This document shows positions 39,612 to 51,319 of a stretch of 64,000 nucleotides of DNA, in pieces. The position numbers and the translations under genes were made by a program. A model generated the notes under the pieces. It ran no database searches. It was not told where the DNA came from and saw only the letters and a list, made by a program, of their open reading frames with translations. The first letter of the stretch is position 1. Every line of letters begins with the position of its first letter. This stretch comes from Petaurus breviceps papuanus (lineage: Eukaryota; Chordata; Mammalia; Diprotodontia; Petauridae): positions 10,433,086 through 10,497,085 of the forward strand of contig JAMXIF010000058.1 in NCBI GenBank assembly GCA_028583685.1, in the 5' to 3' direction.

Positions 39612-40914
39612 TCAAAGTAGGTCCTCATTATTGAAATCACCTCTGAATTGGTCTCCTCTCTCCAATTCATCCTTCACACAGTTGCCAAATTGATATTGCT
39701 AACACAGAGATCTGACCATGTTACTCCCCCTGCTCAGGATGAGAAAATACAGATTCCTTTATTTGGCATTTAACACTATTCACAATCTGGCTCCAGGACT
39801 GTCTTTCTAGGTTGATTACAGATTAGTAGTCTGTCAGTACTTTTCGTTCTGGCCAAATTGATGTAATTACTGTGGTCTGTATGCAATATTCCCTTTCCTG
39901 CCCCCACGCCTCTGCACAGCCTGTTCCCCAAAGCTGAAATGCTCTTCCTCTTCAGTTCTACCTTCAAGGCTAAGCTCAAGCATCACCTACTTTGAGACTT
40001 TTTCTGATTCCCACCAGTTTTTAGTGCCTTTCTCCCCTCAATCTCCTTTGTTATCCTTTATATATATAATAGTTCTCTTTACTTTTGGTGTACATATAGG
40101 TTCCACCCAGAATATAAGTTCCTAGACATTAAGGGGATTATTTTTATCACCAACATCTAGCACAGTGCCTGACCTATAGTAGGCACTTATTAAATGTTTG
40201 TTGATTAATTAATTGTATCAGGACTTGAGAGAGAAAAGAAGAGCAAGAAGATGAGCCATGGAAATACTTCTGGGTCATAGAATTCTAGATCCTAGGTCCT
40301 AGATTTAGAGTTTAGAAGGACTCTTGAGGCCATCCAGACTCACCCCTTCATTTTACAGATGAAGAAACTGAGGCCGAAAGGGTTTAGTGATTTGCTCAAG
40401 GTCACGGTGACATACTAAGAATTTATCAACTGATGGAGACTTCTAAACATGCCATTTTGCCATACAGATTCTCTAACCCAAACTCAATAGAGAGAATAAA
40501 GGAATGGCCTCTAAAAATGTTTTCATATGGTTGTCTTGAGGAAGTAGGAACTCCCACTGTCATACTCTCTACTTAGGTGCAGAAATCCTCACCTAAATCT
40601 AAGCCTTTGAAAAGTCCAATAGTAGGGGGTAAGGGAGAGGAGGATGAGTTCGAGAGAGAATATATTTATGTACCTATACATTGATCTCCCTCTCACCACT
40701 TCTGTGGGTCTTTTCGGATAAGATGACTACCAAATGTACATCAATATCCTTCCCTCTCTCATGGGTTCCATTCCAAATCACCTTGTATGTTCTTCCACCT
40801 CCACCACCTCAGAGTCTGTGTTTCTGAAACTATAAATTCCACATCTTCCTTCTGAAACTGGCTCCTCATTTCCCTATTTCTGTCCTTCCAGGTATCTATC
40901 CTCAAAACCTGAAT

Positions 40915-41500
40915 AAATTTTTAAATTGTTTATTTTATTTTTAATTTATGGAATAAAATGATCATTTCCATAATACAGTATAATAAAAAAGATAATTGCA
41001 CATGAAACTACAAATCTATTATGTACAACTTGCTACTCCTTCTAAATATAATACTTATAATGTAAATTTCTTTTCTTCCCTTTTTTTTCTTCCTTCCCCC
41101 CTACCCTAAATGAATATAATACTCCATGCTTTAGTCTGACCAGATAGTATGGTATAGCTTTAATCTCTTGTTCTGGGCACTGTACTTCTATGAATGATCC
41201 CTAGAGAACTACACTATTCTGTTTACTTTCGTTACCATGTCATATGATTCGGTTCCCACTTAGTCATTTGTCAAGTAAACCATTGCCTAGCCACATCCTT
41301 CCTTTCTCATATTTGTGCAATTGTTCTTTTCTCCCACTTACAAATGCAATACTTTACATTTATCTTATTTAAATAGTCTAACCTTTCAGGAATTATGAAT
41401 TTTGTAAGAGCCATTAATTTATCAGTAATAGTATTGATACAGATAAATAATAGGATTCATTTTGTATCAAGATGTTGCATGATCTTATCATCTGTGGGGG
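40915..41500 (-). mobile_element. L1 3' region fragment
   Basis: ATAATTGCACATGAAACTAC and AATCTATTATGTACAACTTG match the block at 2830-2870 (GATACTATGAATCTACTATG). It is diverged. About 40290-40420 is a reverse MIR-like fragment (TTTACAGATGAAGAAACTG). Confidence 0.45.
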
Positions 41501-41549
41501 ACCTGAATAATTTTTTTTAATTTCTCCCTTCCTCTAACTTCTTACTTAG

Positions 41550-42060
41550 TTACTAAGTGCTATCTGTTTATTAGTTCTTCCTTTCCAAGTCTTTTGAATT
41601 TATTCTTTCTAGTCCCACTACCTTGTTTCAGGTCCTCAATACCTCATACATAGTTTACTAAAAGGCTTCCTAATAGGTGGCCTTCTCCAACTTATCGAGA
41701 TTCCAGTCCTTCTATCTTAATCTTCCTAAAGCATGGCTTAGATTGGAGGTGTCAGACAGTACTGGCTAGCCAAATGAACTCTGAAGGGAAGACTGAACAA
41801 GATTAACATGTAATTAGGAAATGTTTAGTGAAATAAATAAAAATACAATACAACATAGATGTTAACTTATGCAATATGTGTGCCAGAAGAGATCTGTTTC
41901 TATTTGAGTTTGATACCTCTTGTTAGATCAGGTTATTCTGCATCTCAGAAACCTTCCATGACCCCCAAGTGCATGATTCCAAACCTTTTATCCTGACATA
42001 ATAAACACCCCATAATCTAATCCCAGTCCACCTTCTCGATTTGGTACTCCTTTGAAGTAT
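41550..42060 (+). mobile_element. L2 LINE fragment split by a MITE
   Basis: GGCTTCCTAATAGGTGGCC and AGAAACCTTCCATGACCCCC are consecutive L2 blocks. The MITE at 41744-41922 sits between them. Confidence 0.65.
41744..41922. mobile_element. hAT-like MITE inserted in L2
   Basis: The start TGGAGGTGTCAGAC and end GAGTTTGATACCTC are inverted repeats of each other with a few mismatches. TTAGAT occurs just outside both ends, within the expected 8-bp hAT duplication. The interior AAATAAATAAAAATACAATA matches the copy at 15740. Confidence 0.65.
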
Positions 42061-42099
42061 GTGTGGCATGGTGGAGATTGTAGTAGATGGAGTCAGGAG

Positions 42100-43410
42100 G
42101 ACTTGACTCATACTTTCTATCCTTTTCCTCCTACCTTTCTGACTAGTCCTTCTCAATCTTCTTTGCAGGGTGATCATCTATGTACTGCCTCCTCTGGGAA
42201 GATATATTTTAGGGCTCTGTTCTAGGACTATATCCCTCTCCCTTTACTTTATCTCACTTGGAGACCTCATTAGTTCCCAGGAGTTCAATTGTAGTCTCTA
42301 TGCAGAAGACTCCTAACTCTACATATCCAGCTAACATCTCTCTCTTGAACTCCAATTCCATATCTCCAACTATTTGCTAGATGTTCTGTAGGCATCTCCA
42401 AGGAAGCATGTCTAAAACAGGACTCATTTCCTCCTAAGCCTCTCATTCATCCTAACTTGTCTGTTCTTCCCTCCCCCAACATCCTTTTAGTCACCCAGGT
42501 TCACTCGGGACACAGAAGCTGTCCTCAGATCTTTGTTGTCCCTTTCTTTATCTTCCTATTCTGTCACTGCTGATTCTTGTGCCAAACCTACCTTCTTGTC
42601 ATTCCCATTCTCTCAACAATACAACCATTGTTCAGGTCCTCATCATTTCTTACTTCTAGGCTATTACAATGATGAACTTCCTAAATCCAGGCCCTTCCCG
42701 CTCCAAAATCATCCTCTATTTACTCCCCAAAATAACACTTTGAAATCCCAAGTCTTACCATGTCCCTGTTCAAGGAGTTTCAATGGTTCCCTGTTCCTTC
42801 TAGAATAAAATATGAACTCTTCTGAGTTTGCCATTTTAAGCTTGTCACAATGTGGGGTCCCAACCAAACTGACTCACTTGTCATTCCCTGTACACAATAT
42901 TCCATCTTCTGACTTTTATGCTTTTGCCTAGGTTCCTATCTTTATTAGCTATATGACCCTGGATATTACTTAACTTTTCAGCTTCAGTTTCTTGTTCTGC
43001 ATAATGGGGATAATAATAGCACCTGCCTTCCAAGGTTATTGTGATAATTAAACAAGATAATAAACATTTGTAAAACACTTTGCAAACCTTATAATGCTAT
43101 AGAAGTGCTAGCTAAATGCTTGGGCTGTACCCCAGGCCTGTTGGAATATGCTCTCCCTCTTTACCTCTGCCTCCTGGCACATCCACTTCTCTTCAAGACT
43201 CAAGTGCCACCTCCTTCAAAAAAAGTCTTTTCCAGTTTCCCCATTTGTTAGTACTCTCCACTCCTCTCAAAAATTACTTTGCATTAATCTTTACTCAACT
43301 CAGTATGTCTTGTTCTTTTCCTTAGAGATTACAAGCAGCTTAAGAGTAGGGACTTTTCATTTTTGTCTTTTTCTATCTGGCACAGAGTAGGCATTTACTA
43401 ACTATTCGTT
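42100..43410 (+). mobile_element. L2 LINE fragment split by a CORE-SINE
   Basis: Blocks ATGCAGAAGACTCCTAACTC, TCTCTCTTGAACTCCAATTC, GGTCCTCATCATTTCTTACT, GTGCCACCTCCTTCAAAAAA and TGGCACAGAGTAGGCATTTA appear in L2 order. A CORE-SINE occupies about 42935-43125. Confidence 0.75.
42935..43125 (+). mobile_element. CORE-SINE fragment nested in L2
   Basis: TTAGCTATATGACCCTGGAT, GCATAATGGGGATAATAATA and AAAACACTTTGCAAACCTTA. Confidence 0.7.
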
Positions 43411-43679
43411 GAACTAAATTACTAGCTGTGTGGCTATGAGAAAGACACTCCAAATCTCACAGAATTTTCTAACACTATGAGGCATAGATGGAGTACATCT
43501 CTTAAATTGAGGGAGTATTCTCATTGAAGCAACCACAGTTAGCCATACCTAAACATAAACGTTCCATTTTATCTAAACTGGACTTCTCTTTTCTGGACTT
43601 TGATTTCCTCTTCTTAAAAATGAGAATGCTGTACTAGATAATTACTAAGGTCCTTTCCCATGCTAAAATTGTATGTTCT

Positions 43680-44112
43680 TTCCTCTATTCTCTGCCCTTG
43701 GAACATGTCTGGCTTTTCCCTACCCTCCACCCCCTTTTTACTTGCCAGCCTGGAATGCCCTTGTGTTTCTCTTTGCCTGCTGAAATCTCATCCATCATTC
43801 GGAGAATCACAATGTCTCAGAGCTAGAAAGCATTTCATCTTAAAGGTCATCTAGTCCAAACTCTACCTAAATAAGTCATTCTCTTTCTCCTGAAAAAGAA
43901 ATTGAGGCACTGAGAAGTTGACACTCAAGCTCAAATCCTATCTCTTCAGTGAAGCCCTTATAATTTAATGCCTCTTTTTCTTGCAAATGTCTTTCTCTCT
44001 AACTAGTCTAGAATTTCCTTGAGGAAGCCAAGGAGCTTATGTGCTTTTTTGTATCCCCTATAGCAACTAGCATATCCCCTCATAAGTGCTCAATAAATAC
44101 TTGATTGATCTG
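43680..44112 (+). mobile_element. L2 LINE 3' end
   Basis: CCAGCCTGGAATGCCC, then AATTTCCTTGAGGAAGCCAA and CATAAGTGCTCAATAAATAC. A reverse MIR-like fragment is inside at about 43800-43920. Confidence 0.65.
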
Positions 44113-44480
44113 ATTTATCGAAAGTTCCTATTTGACTCACATACCCCACCCCACCCCCCAGGTAGACATGATGCCATCGTAAAGAAGCCTTCTGGAGGAA
44201 CCAAGCTACTGAACAGGATGGAAACCCTGAAGATGAGATCTGCGAGAAGATTGTCCACAACACAACCCCTAACCCTGCCAGCCACAGCTTATCCTTCCAC
44301 TCCTCAGTTGTGTTCGGTAACAATACACCATGACCAGCCACCAACATTTCTGTGTGCTGCCTCTTCCTAAGGGAGCAGAAGAAGGGGTGGGGGTGGGGAT
44401 TAAGGTGGAGAGGCTATGGCTATGAGGCCTTGGGACACTTTGGGTCTGACATTCAGAGGGGCTAAAGAAGGTGTGTCACG
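44113..44480. other. Non-repeat segment with strong acceptor-like site
   Basis: It begins with a C-rich pyrimidine tract ending in CCCCCCAG at about 44161, a good 3' splice site. The following 250 bases are more GC-rich than the surroundings and match no repeat I know. It could be a 3' UTR exon of FSCN3, but nothing proves it. Confidence 0.3.
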
Positions 44481-44738
44481 GCCAGGCATGGTGGCACACA
44501 CCTGTAATCCCAGCTATTGGGGAGGCTATGGCTACCAGATCTCTAGAACTCAGGAATTCTGAATTGCAATGGGCTATGCAAATCTGGTATCTACACTAAG
44601 TTTGGCATCCATTGGGAGAGCCCCCCAGGAGTGGGGTTAGACACAAGAGCAGTGTCAAAGCTCCTATGATCAGCAGTGGGATCAGCCTGTAGTAGCCTCT
44701 GTACTTCCAGCATGGGTGAGATGGGGAGATCTAGTCTT
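44481..44738 (+). pseudogene. 7SL (SRP) RNA pseudogene
   Basis: It is collinear with 7SL RNA along its whole length: GGTGGCACACACCTGTAATC, CCAGCTATTGGGGAGGCT, ACTAAGTTTGGCATC, then the S-domain parts GGAGTGGGG, TCAAAGCTCC and GATCAGCAGTGGGATCAGCC, and the 3' end CTGTACTTCCAGCATGGG. It is about 258 bases against roughly 300 for 7SL, with a shortened S domain and many substitutions, so it is not a working gene. Retention of the S domain separates it from Alu-type SINEs. No clear target-site duplication was found. Confidence 0.88.
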
Positions 44739-44956
44739 TGGGGGGAAAAAGTGGCAGGAGAGAAAAGGAATTCCTCTTTTCCCTTTTCCTGCTATTCTCA
44801 TTTCATCCTAGTGATATTAACTAGCTGTGTCCTAGATGGGGAGATCCAGTCTTTTTTTTAAAAAAAAGTTTTTTTGCAGATAAGAAGAGAAAATCCTTTC
44901 TTTACTTTACCTGCCTTCTCACCTCATCTAATATATATTAATTAGCTGTGTCCTAG
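44721..44956. repeat. Diverged tandem duplication of about 118 bp
   Basis: Unit 1 (44721-44835) and unit 2 (44836-44956) both start ATGGGGAGATC and end TTAACTAGCTGTGTCCTAG (unit 2 with TTAATTAGC). Similar TTCCT and TTTTACC-type interior follows. The first bases of unit 1 are the 3' end of the 7SL pseudogene. Confidence 0.75.
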
Positions 44957-45219
44957 AACTGTGGTCTTCTACATAGGGTATACAAGATAATCCACTAGGC
45001 GGCATGAGAAGAAATAATAGCACTTTTATTTATATTCATTTTAGCTAAAATTAAGGAATTAAGATTTACTAATACACAATATAGAGATTGGCACTGTTGC
45101 CCTTATTCAGTCAGTATTGCAGAAGCTTCCAAATGGTATGCAAAATATTTTAAGGAAAAAATAGGATTTCCATAGTACAGAAGGATTTGAAGTGGTTCAT
45201 TTCATTCGTTTTTGAGTGA

Positions 45220-45470
45220 ACTGTGACATGTTGAAGTTGACTGGTACCTGGCTGAGATTATCTTATCTAGAAACATGCTTTGTCTACCTCTTTATAGAGA
45301 AGTAATAGACTCAGAGTGCAGATTGAGATGCATTTTTTTTTGGACATAGCCAATTCGAGGATTTATTTTGTTTCAGTATACATGTTTATAGTTTTATCAG
45401 TAGGGGGGAGGTGGAAAGGAGAGAAGGCAGATCTTCTTGGAAAAAAAATTATATTATCTTTTAACTAAAC
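45220..45470 (+). mobile_element. L1 3' end
   Basis: GACTCAGAGTGCAGATTGAG and TTTTGTTTCAGTATACATGT, followed by an A-rich end, are terminal L1 blocks also seen at 61.9 kb. Confidence 0.55.
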
Positions 45471-46740
45471 TAACCTACTCCAAAATGGGCAAGTGGCTTC
45501 AAAAGGTTGCTACAAAGAAATCATGGGTTAAAAATAATAATATTACTGTGCTCAATAATAATGTGACCACAACATCCCAAAATGGCAAACCTGACTCATA
45601 CTACCAGTTTCTCATCAACTACATTATTAGAAGAAAGTTAAAAACAACCTAATCGAATCTAATAAGAATTTGGTAAAAAAAAAATTTCAAAATTATAAAG
45701 ATTGTTTAAAACACAGATTTACCACCGTTAGTGAATTCAATCCATTTTATGGCTTGAGATATTAACTAATGATAAAGATGAAGCCTTCATAATGAACAAA
45801 GACACTTAAAACTATGCTTTTGTTGCTGAAAACAATCCAATTATCATCTCAAAAAATGTTTTGTATCCACACACTTAAAAAAACATGGTAAAAGAATTCT
45901 CTAACCTGTTTAAAATCTGTCAGATGAAAGGTTTTAATGGGTTTTGAACTAATGAAAAAGAATAATGAAATGCGATGAATTTGCAAGGACAGTTGATTGG
46001 TATCAAGAAAGATGGAAATTTACTAGATGAGTTTCAACAAAAAAAAAACTGCATAATTAACTGGGAATGAACAATGAGTATAGTGATGTAAGCAGAGCTG
46101 GTGCTGCAATTCTTCCATTTGGAGCTATGTTTCTTCATCTTTTTTAGCTAAACATCCATTAAAACTACTGTTATACTAAAAATAAACTGAACCTAAAGAA
46201 GACATTCAAATGGATATATCACAAGGTTTGACCACAATTTAAAAAAAAATAAACAATATTCAATCATGTTGAATATGAAACTCTAACTCTGATCTGCTTT
46301 TTCTCAATTTTATATTGCATTTTTATGTTGGCAACCTTTGTAATGCTTCCCAGCTAAGACCTTAAATGTAAAGGATGTATTTACCTCCTGTGCCTTATCT
46401 ACAAACACTAACTTAGATGATACTGAGTATCTATAGTGCAGAAAACAGTAGCAAGTTTAAATGTTTCAATGTCTGAGTGTCCTTAAAGATTTGTAAAGTT
46501 TTGTAAATCAATAGTAATACGTTACAGGTAGATGTTGTCACCTTGTTTTCTCAAACTCAATTGTCCTATAAAACTTAACTTTAAAAATCCATTATAAATA
46601 GTTTTAGCAACAGTAAAAGACATATTTTTATATGGTTAAATAATTTTAAACCATTTTCCAACTTTTTCATCCCTTTAAAATATCTGTTATAGGTATATTC
46701 TATAACAAAGATAATCATGCAGTAAAGTATTGTGTGTAGG
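45471..46740. other. AT-rich stretch, nothing recognised
   Basis: About 1.3 kb, very AT-rich, with no ORF longer than 71 codons and no repeat that I can name. It may be an old processed copy or DNA transposon. Confidence 0.5.
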
Positions 46741-46933
46741 TACTTTTTTTTTTAAACCAGACTTGTCCAAGGTTACATAGCTAATATGTATCAGAGTCAG
46801 AACATGACCTCAGGTCTTTCTGACTCCACAACCAACATCAAGCTGCCTCTCTAGTGCAGTAGAATACATGTGCCCAATTTATAAATATGAACATGTATCT
46901 AGCTGCCTTTTGAGGGAACCTATGTTGCTAAAG

Positions 46934-47190
46934 GGAAGCTAGGTGATTCAGTGTTAAAGCACTAGGCCTAGAGTGAGGAAGATTCATCTTAACTGAGTTC
47001 AAATCTGGCCTCAGACACTTACTAGCTGTGTGACTCTGGGCTAGTCACTCAAACCTGTTTGCCTCAGTTTCCTCATCTATAAGGTGAACTAGAGAAGGAA
47101 ATGGCAAACCACCCTATTTTCTTTGCCAAGAAAACCCTAAATGGAGTCATAAAGAGTTGGACATGACTAAAAACTACTAAGCAATGCTAA
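46934..47190 (+). mobile_element. CORE-SINE with BovB/RTE-like tail (MAR1 type)
   Basis: The head GGAAGCTAGGTGATTCAGTG, CORE GCCTCAGTTTCCTCATCTAT and tail GCCAAGAAAACCCTAAATGG with AGAGTTGGACATGACT are complete. A perfect 13-bp duplication, TATGTTGCTAAAG, is at 46921-46933 and 47191-47203. Confidence 0.92.
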
Positions 47191-47203
47191 TATGTTGCTA
47201 AAG

Positions 47204-48216
47204 ACTCTGGGAGTTGTGTCCCAGTATGGAAAAAAGGGAAGCTAATGTTGTATCAAGACTTAGAAAGTGAATTTTTCTGCTATAAGTAGGAGTTTAAGTT
47301 ATCTCTGGAAAGACCTGAGAGAGAACAAGTGGAAAGAAGGGAGGTGGTGGGGCTTCCCCTATAGATAGAGTAGCAGCATGATCTCAGCCATAGCTCTAAA
47401 ACATAACCTTTCTGGGTCACCAGAAAAATGGAAGGTATGAGTATGAAGTTTTTGTTTTTTACTTCCAGCAGTTAGTTGGTCAGAGGGTTGGATCACTGAG
47501 AAGAAAAAAAAAACAGGAACTGGTAATCCTTGCTGAGTGCAACCATCACCTCTTTCTAGACACATTTTATTCTGCTAAAGATTGCATCTCATGAATGTAA
47601 TCTAATTCCTTAAAAAAACTTGTGGTTTTCTCATAAAGCCTATCCTTTACATTTCCTTGTGTCCTTTCATTCAAGGCATGAGGGATGCTGTGTAACAACT
47701 ATGGGGACCATGTAAGGGAGAATAAGCTTAAGAGCTTTCCCATAAAAGAGGTGGCATACCACCATTGTTAGTTTTCTCTCTCTACCTGAGGGGCATCATC
47801 ACAAATCATTCATATGTTTCATAATTATATTTCTGTGGGCAGAATTATTACTTACTTTGGAGCCATTTAAATCTGACTTATTGGACTTTGAGCTTAGAGT
47901 TATACATCTATGAAAGAATGCTTAAACTGATACATGCTTAAACTTTTAAACTGATGGGATATATTGGTCAAAAAATTTTGGATACCATTGCCCTACAGAT
48001 CTACTAGGACCCTGCCTAGCCTTAGTCCCTAGTGCAGGCTGTAAGCCTTTTCAACTCTTGTGAATGTAAGTCATGTGGAAAATGATGAAAGCTGGTGTTC
48101 TATTGCAAATGACAAGAAAACGCAGAAGCTTAAACTGTAGCAAAGGAGAGACTTATGTTAGAAAAATAATGAAGCTTCAAATTCATATAACACTTTTCTC
48201 CTTAAGAATTAAAAGT
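47204..48216. other. Intergenic DNA, nothing recognised
   Basis: About 1 kb without recognisable gene or repeat. Confidence 0.5.
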
Positions 48217-48352
48217 ATCAGGGCAGCTAGGTGACCCAGTGGATAGAGCACTAGTTTTGGTGTCAGGAGGACCTGAGTTCAAATCCAGCCTCAGACAATG
48301 ACTAGCTGTGTGACCCTGAGCAAATCCCTTAAACTCGATTGCCTCCAAAAAA
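48217..48352 (+). mobile_element. tRNA-derived SINE, subfamily A
   Basis: GGGCAGCTAGGTGACCCAGT to AACTCGATTGCCTCC plus A-tail, flanked by ATTAAAAGTAT and TTTAAAAGTAT. Confidence 0.85.
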
Positions 48353-48834
48353 CAAAAGATTTAAAAGTATTGATATATTTTTTGAAAATCTGTCACAAAA
48401 GTACTTTCGATGACTATTCTGAGATGCTGTAGGTTGTACAACCAGATCTGGAGGTCAGGGAGGAGTATCTATGACGATCACTTCTGAGTTTGATCTGCAT
48501 TATTAGCATTTTCTACATAATTTTCTTAAGTCTAGACTACTGACAAAACATTAAATCAAGCCTTGATTTATAGTTTGCTGATTTCAGAGATATAAATGCT
48601 CACATTGAAAATTTAATAATTGGCTGTCCCAAGCTGGTTCAAACTGGCTTCCATACACCTCTGGTTGTACTGTAGGTATGAAGAGTCATGGAGTCTCTCT
48701 TGGAATGGACCTTTAAGGTTGTCTATACAAACTGTTACCTGATACATGAATCCCCTCTATACCCTCCTTCACAAGTAGCCATTTGAGCACTATGAGTAGT
48801 AGAGAATACACCACCTTAGAAAGTCCTTGTTACT

Positions 48835-49255
48835 TTTTTAAAATTAAAAATGTTTAAAATTTTATTTTTTAAATTTAGCATTTATTTCTTCACACTCTCA
48901 CATCCCTCCCCCATAAAGAAAAACAAAATCCTTGTAATTAAGTTGCATAGTCAAGCAAAACAAATTCCCACATTGGTCATGCCCACAAAAATATGTTCCA
49001 TTTTACATCTTTAATCTAATACCTCTCTGTCAGGAGGCTGGAATTATGTCTGGTCTTTGCATTGATCAGAATTCTAAAGTCTTTCAAAGTCCATTTCTTT
49101 ATAATGTACTCACTATATAAATTATTCTTGGTTCTGCTTACTTTGTATCAATTCATGCAAGTCTAACCAGTCTTCCCAGTCTGTCCCTCTGATTATTTAT
49201 TCCTTATAATGATTTAAAACAATTCTAATTGTCAAAAAAAAGTCTTACTTATATT
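48835..49255 (-). mobile_element. L1 3' region fragment
   Basis: TCCCACATTGGTCATGCCCA, TTGGTTCTGCTTACTTTGTA and TTATTCCTTATAATGATTTA are reverse-complement L1 3' blocks. Confidence 0.6.
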
Positions 49256-49378
49256 GAACTGAAATATGTACCACCCTCCCTCCCACTGTAAATTCTACCA
49301 ATTGCTTCTCTTTCTGTTCATAGGAACCACGCTGATTTGTATTTGTTTTTATACATAGCCCAGCACATTTGTGAAGTG

Positions 49379-49427
<49 letters not shown>
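49379..49427. repeat. (CT)n microsatellite
   Basis: About 24 uninterrupted CT units. Confidence 0.97.
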
Positions 49428-49432
<5 letters not shown>

Positions 49433-49985
49433 CCCCTAACTCTGTTCTTCTCCCAGATAAACACCCTCAGTTCCTCCATGCAATCCCTCAGACATGGCTT
49501 CACTTGCACAATGTTGGCATTTACACCTCAGAAATGGCAAACTACCAATCAAGGCTTGATTTATTTTTTTTATTGTTTAGATTTCAGAAATAAGTAGAGA
49601 AAAATGTTATTAATGCAGATTAAACTTTAAAGTGTATCTTGCAGTACTGAGAGCCAATTGTTTATATTGGATTTACTCCTGGTTTTAAGTCTCACCATTC
49701 TGGTCCCATCTCCTCGGACACAACACAGGTTATTAGTGCCCCTCTTAAAAGGTAGTGTGCAGAACTGAACACATTGTTGTGTTCATATAGTAAAAATGAA
49801 CTGAATTACAGTGGTCTGATGAATGAAGAGTAGAGTGGGACAATAACGTTCCTTGTTTAGGACACTATCATCAAAGATATATATATGAAAAGAAAAGGAG
49901 ATAGATCATATGTGGAGCATGAGAGGCTATAGATGGACAGCCTGAGGGCTACAATGGACCCTCCAATACAAGATATCCCCAAAAT

Positions 49986-50255
49986 CTTTGTTGTTGTTGT
50001 TGTTGTTGTTGGTTGGTTAGTCATGTCCAACTCTTTGTGACCCGGTTTTGGGGTTTCCTTGGCAAAGATACTGGAGAGATTTGCCATTTTCTTATCCAGC
50101 TCATTTTACAGATGAGGAAACTGGAGCAAACAGGGTGAATTGACTTGCTCAGGGTCACACAGCTAGTAAGTGTGTGAGGCCAGATTTTAACTCAAAAAGA
50201 TGAGTCTTCCTCATTCCCAGCCTGGCCTTCTATCCACTGAGCCACCTAACTGCCC
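49986..50255 (-). mobile_element. CORE-SINE with BovB/RTE-like tail (MAR1 type), TTG-repeat end
   Basis: On the plus strand a (TTG)n tract at 49988-50013 leads into TAGTCATGTCCAACTCTTTG, AGATGAGGAAACTGGAGCAA and the head at CCACTGAGCCACCTAACTGC. The CAA repeat is the element's 3' end. Confidence 0.9.
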
Positions 50256-50287
50256 ACACTTTGATAAAAAAAAAAAAAAACTTATTA

Positions 50288-50445
50288 GGGGCAGCTAGGT
50301 GGTGCAGTTAATAGAGCACCAGCCCTGAAGTCAGGAGGACCTGAGTTCAAATCCAGCCTCAGATACTTAACACTTACTTACTAGCTGTGTGACCTTGGGC
50401 AAGTCACTTAACCCCAATTGCCCTCCCAAAAAAAGGCAAAAAAAA
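50288..50445 (+). mobile_element. tRNA-derived SINE, subfamily A
   Basis: A near-consensus copy, GGGGCAGCTAGGTGGTGCAG to CCCCAATTGCCCTCCC plus A-rich tail. Confidence 0.92.
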
Positions 50446-50544
50446 ACCCCAACAACCCTGTATATTAAAAGAAGTAGAGAATTTGTAAAATGATAATGGC
50501 CAAACTTAGTCAAATTCCACCATGCTTTTTAGTAGAAATTGGGG

Positions 50545-50748
50545 CAGGGGTGGGAAACCTCAGGCTTCAAGGCCCCATGTGGCTTTCTAGGTCCTTGGAT
50601 GCAGGCTTTTGACTGAGTTCAAGTTTTACAGAACAGATCCTTTTATTAAGGGGATTTGTTCTGTGATGTTTGGATTTAGTCAAAGGGCCACACTTGAGGA
50701 CCTAGAAGTCTACATGTGGCCTTCAGGTAACAGGTTCCCCACCCCTAG
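50545..50748. mobile_element. hAT-like MITE with 16-bp terminal inverted repeats
   Basis: It starts CAGGGGTGGGAAACCT and ends AGGTTCCCCACCCCTA, inverted repeats with one or two mismatches. ATTGGG lies beside both ends (AATTGGGG left, CATTGGGT right), in line with an 8-bp hAT duplication. The interior repeats CATGTGGC near both ends and has no coding capacity. Confidence 0.75.
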
Positions 50749-51319
50749 CATTGGGTTCTGTGAATATGAAACACTAAATATGTCAGACCTTTGCTATATC
50801 TTGGTCAGTTTTGCTCAACTATTTCCCCCTATAGTCTTATCCTTTGTTATAAGGCATGATTCTCTGGTAAAGGGAGCAAGGAGGGACAAATTGGGAAATG
50901 GATATGATATAAAAACAAAAAAAATCAACAAAATATAATTTTTTATAAAAACAGACAAAAATCTACTCATTAGACTGTTATTTTATGACAAGTCATGTAC
51001 AAGCATCACATAGGGCAAAATAGAACATGGAGGCTTTGCAATCCAAATCAGTGAAGGAAGTCCCATGACGATAGAATAATGGCAGCTCACTTAAGTATCA
51101 AAGTAACTTTTAGGACATTAAACTTCTATTAATATAGCCTAAGATTATTTTTGTTTTCTTGAGAGTCACTTCACACTGCTGACTCACACTGAGTGTTTAG
51201 CCATTTAAAACCTGGGATATTTTCTGCATGAACTGCTGTTCCTTCCCTCATCTTGTGTCCGTGTGTGTGTGTGTATTTAGTACAAGTACAGAAATTTATA
51301 TATCCCTTCTAAATTTCAT

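Larger units (their letters stand above)
38340..40215 (+). mobile_element. Long L2 LINE fragment
   Basis: It begins in the degenerate 3' part of the L2 ORF (TTCCTAGAAAAAGTTGT, TTGGTCTCTACCACTCAACT). It runs through TCATCAGCCATGTTCTG, TCTCTGCCAGTGACTCTCAA, CCTCACTATTAATATT and ends in AGCACAGTGCCTGACCTATA with AGGCACTTATTAAATGTTTG. It starts right after the FSCN3 stop codon. A SINE (38521-38690) and another insert (about 39370-39610) interrupt it. No intact ORF remains. Confidence 0.75.

Noticed and set aside
44481-44738. An Alu-like SINE or contamination from human DNA
   Set aside because: The 7SL S-domain sequence, absent from Alu, is present, and the flanks are continuous with the marsupial-type locus.
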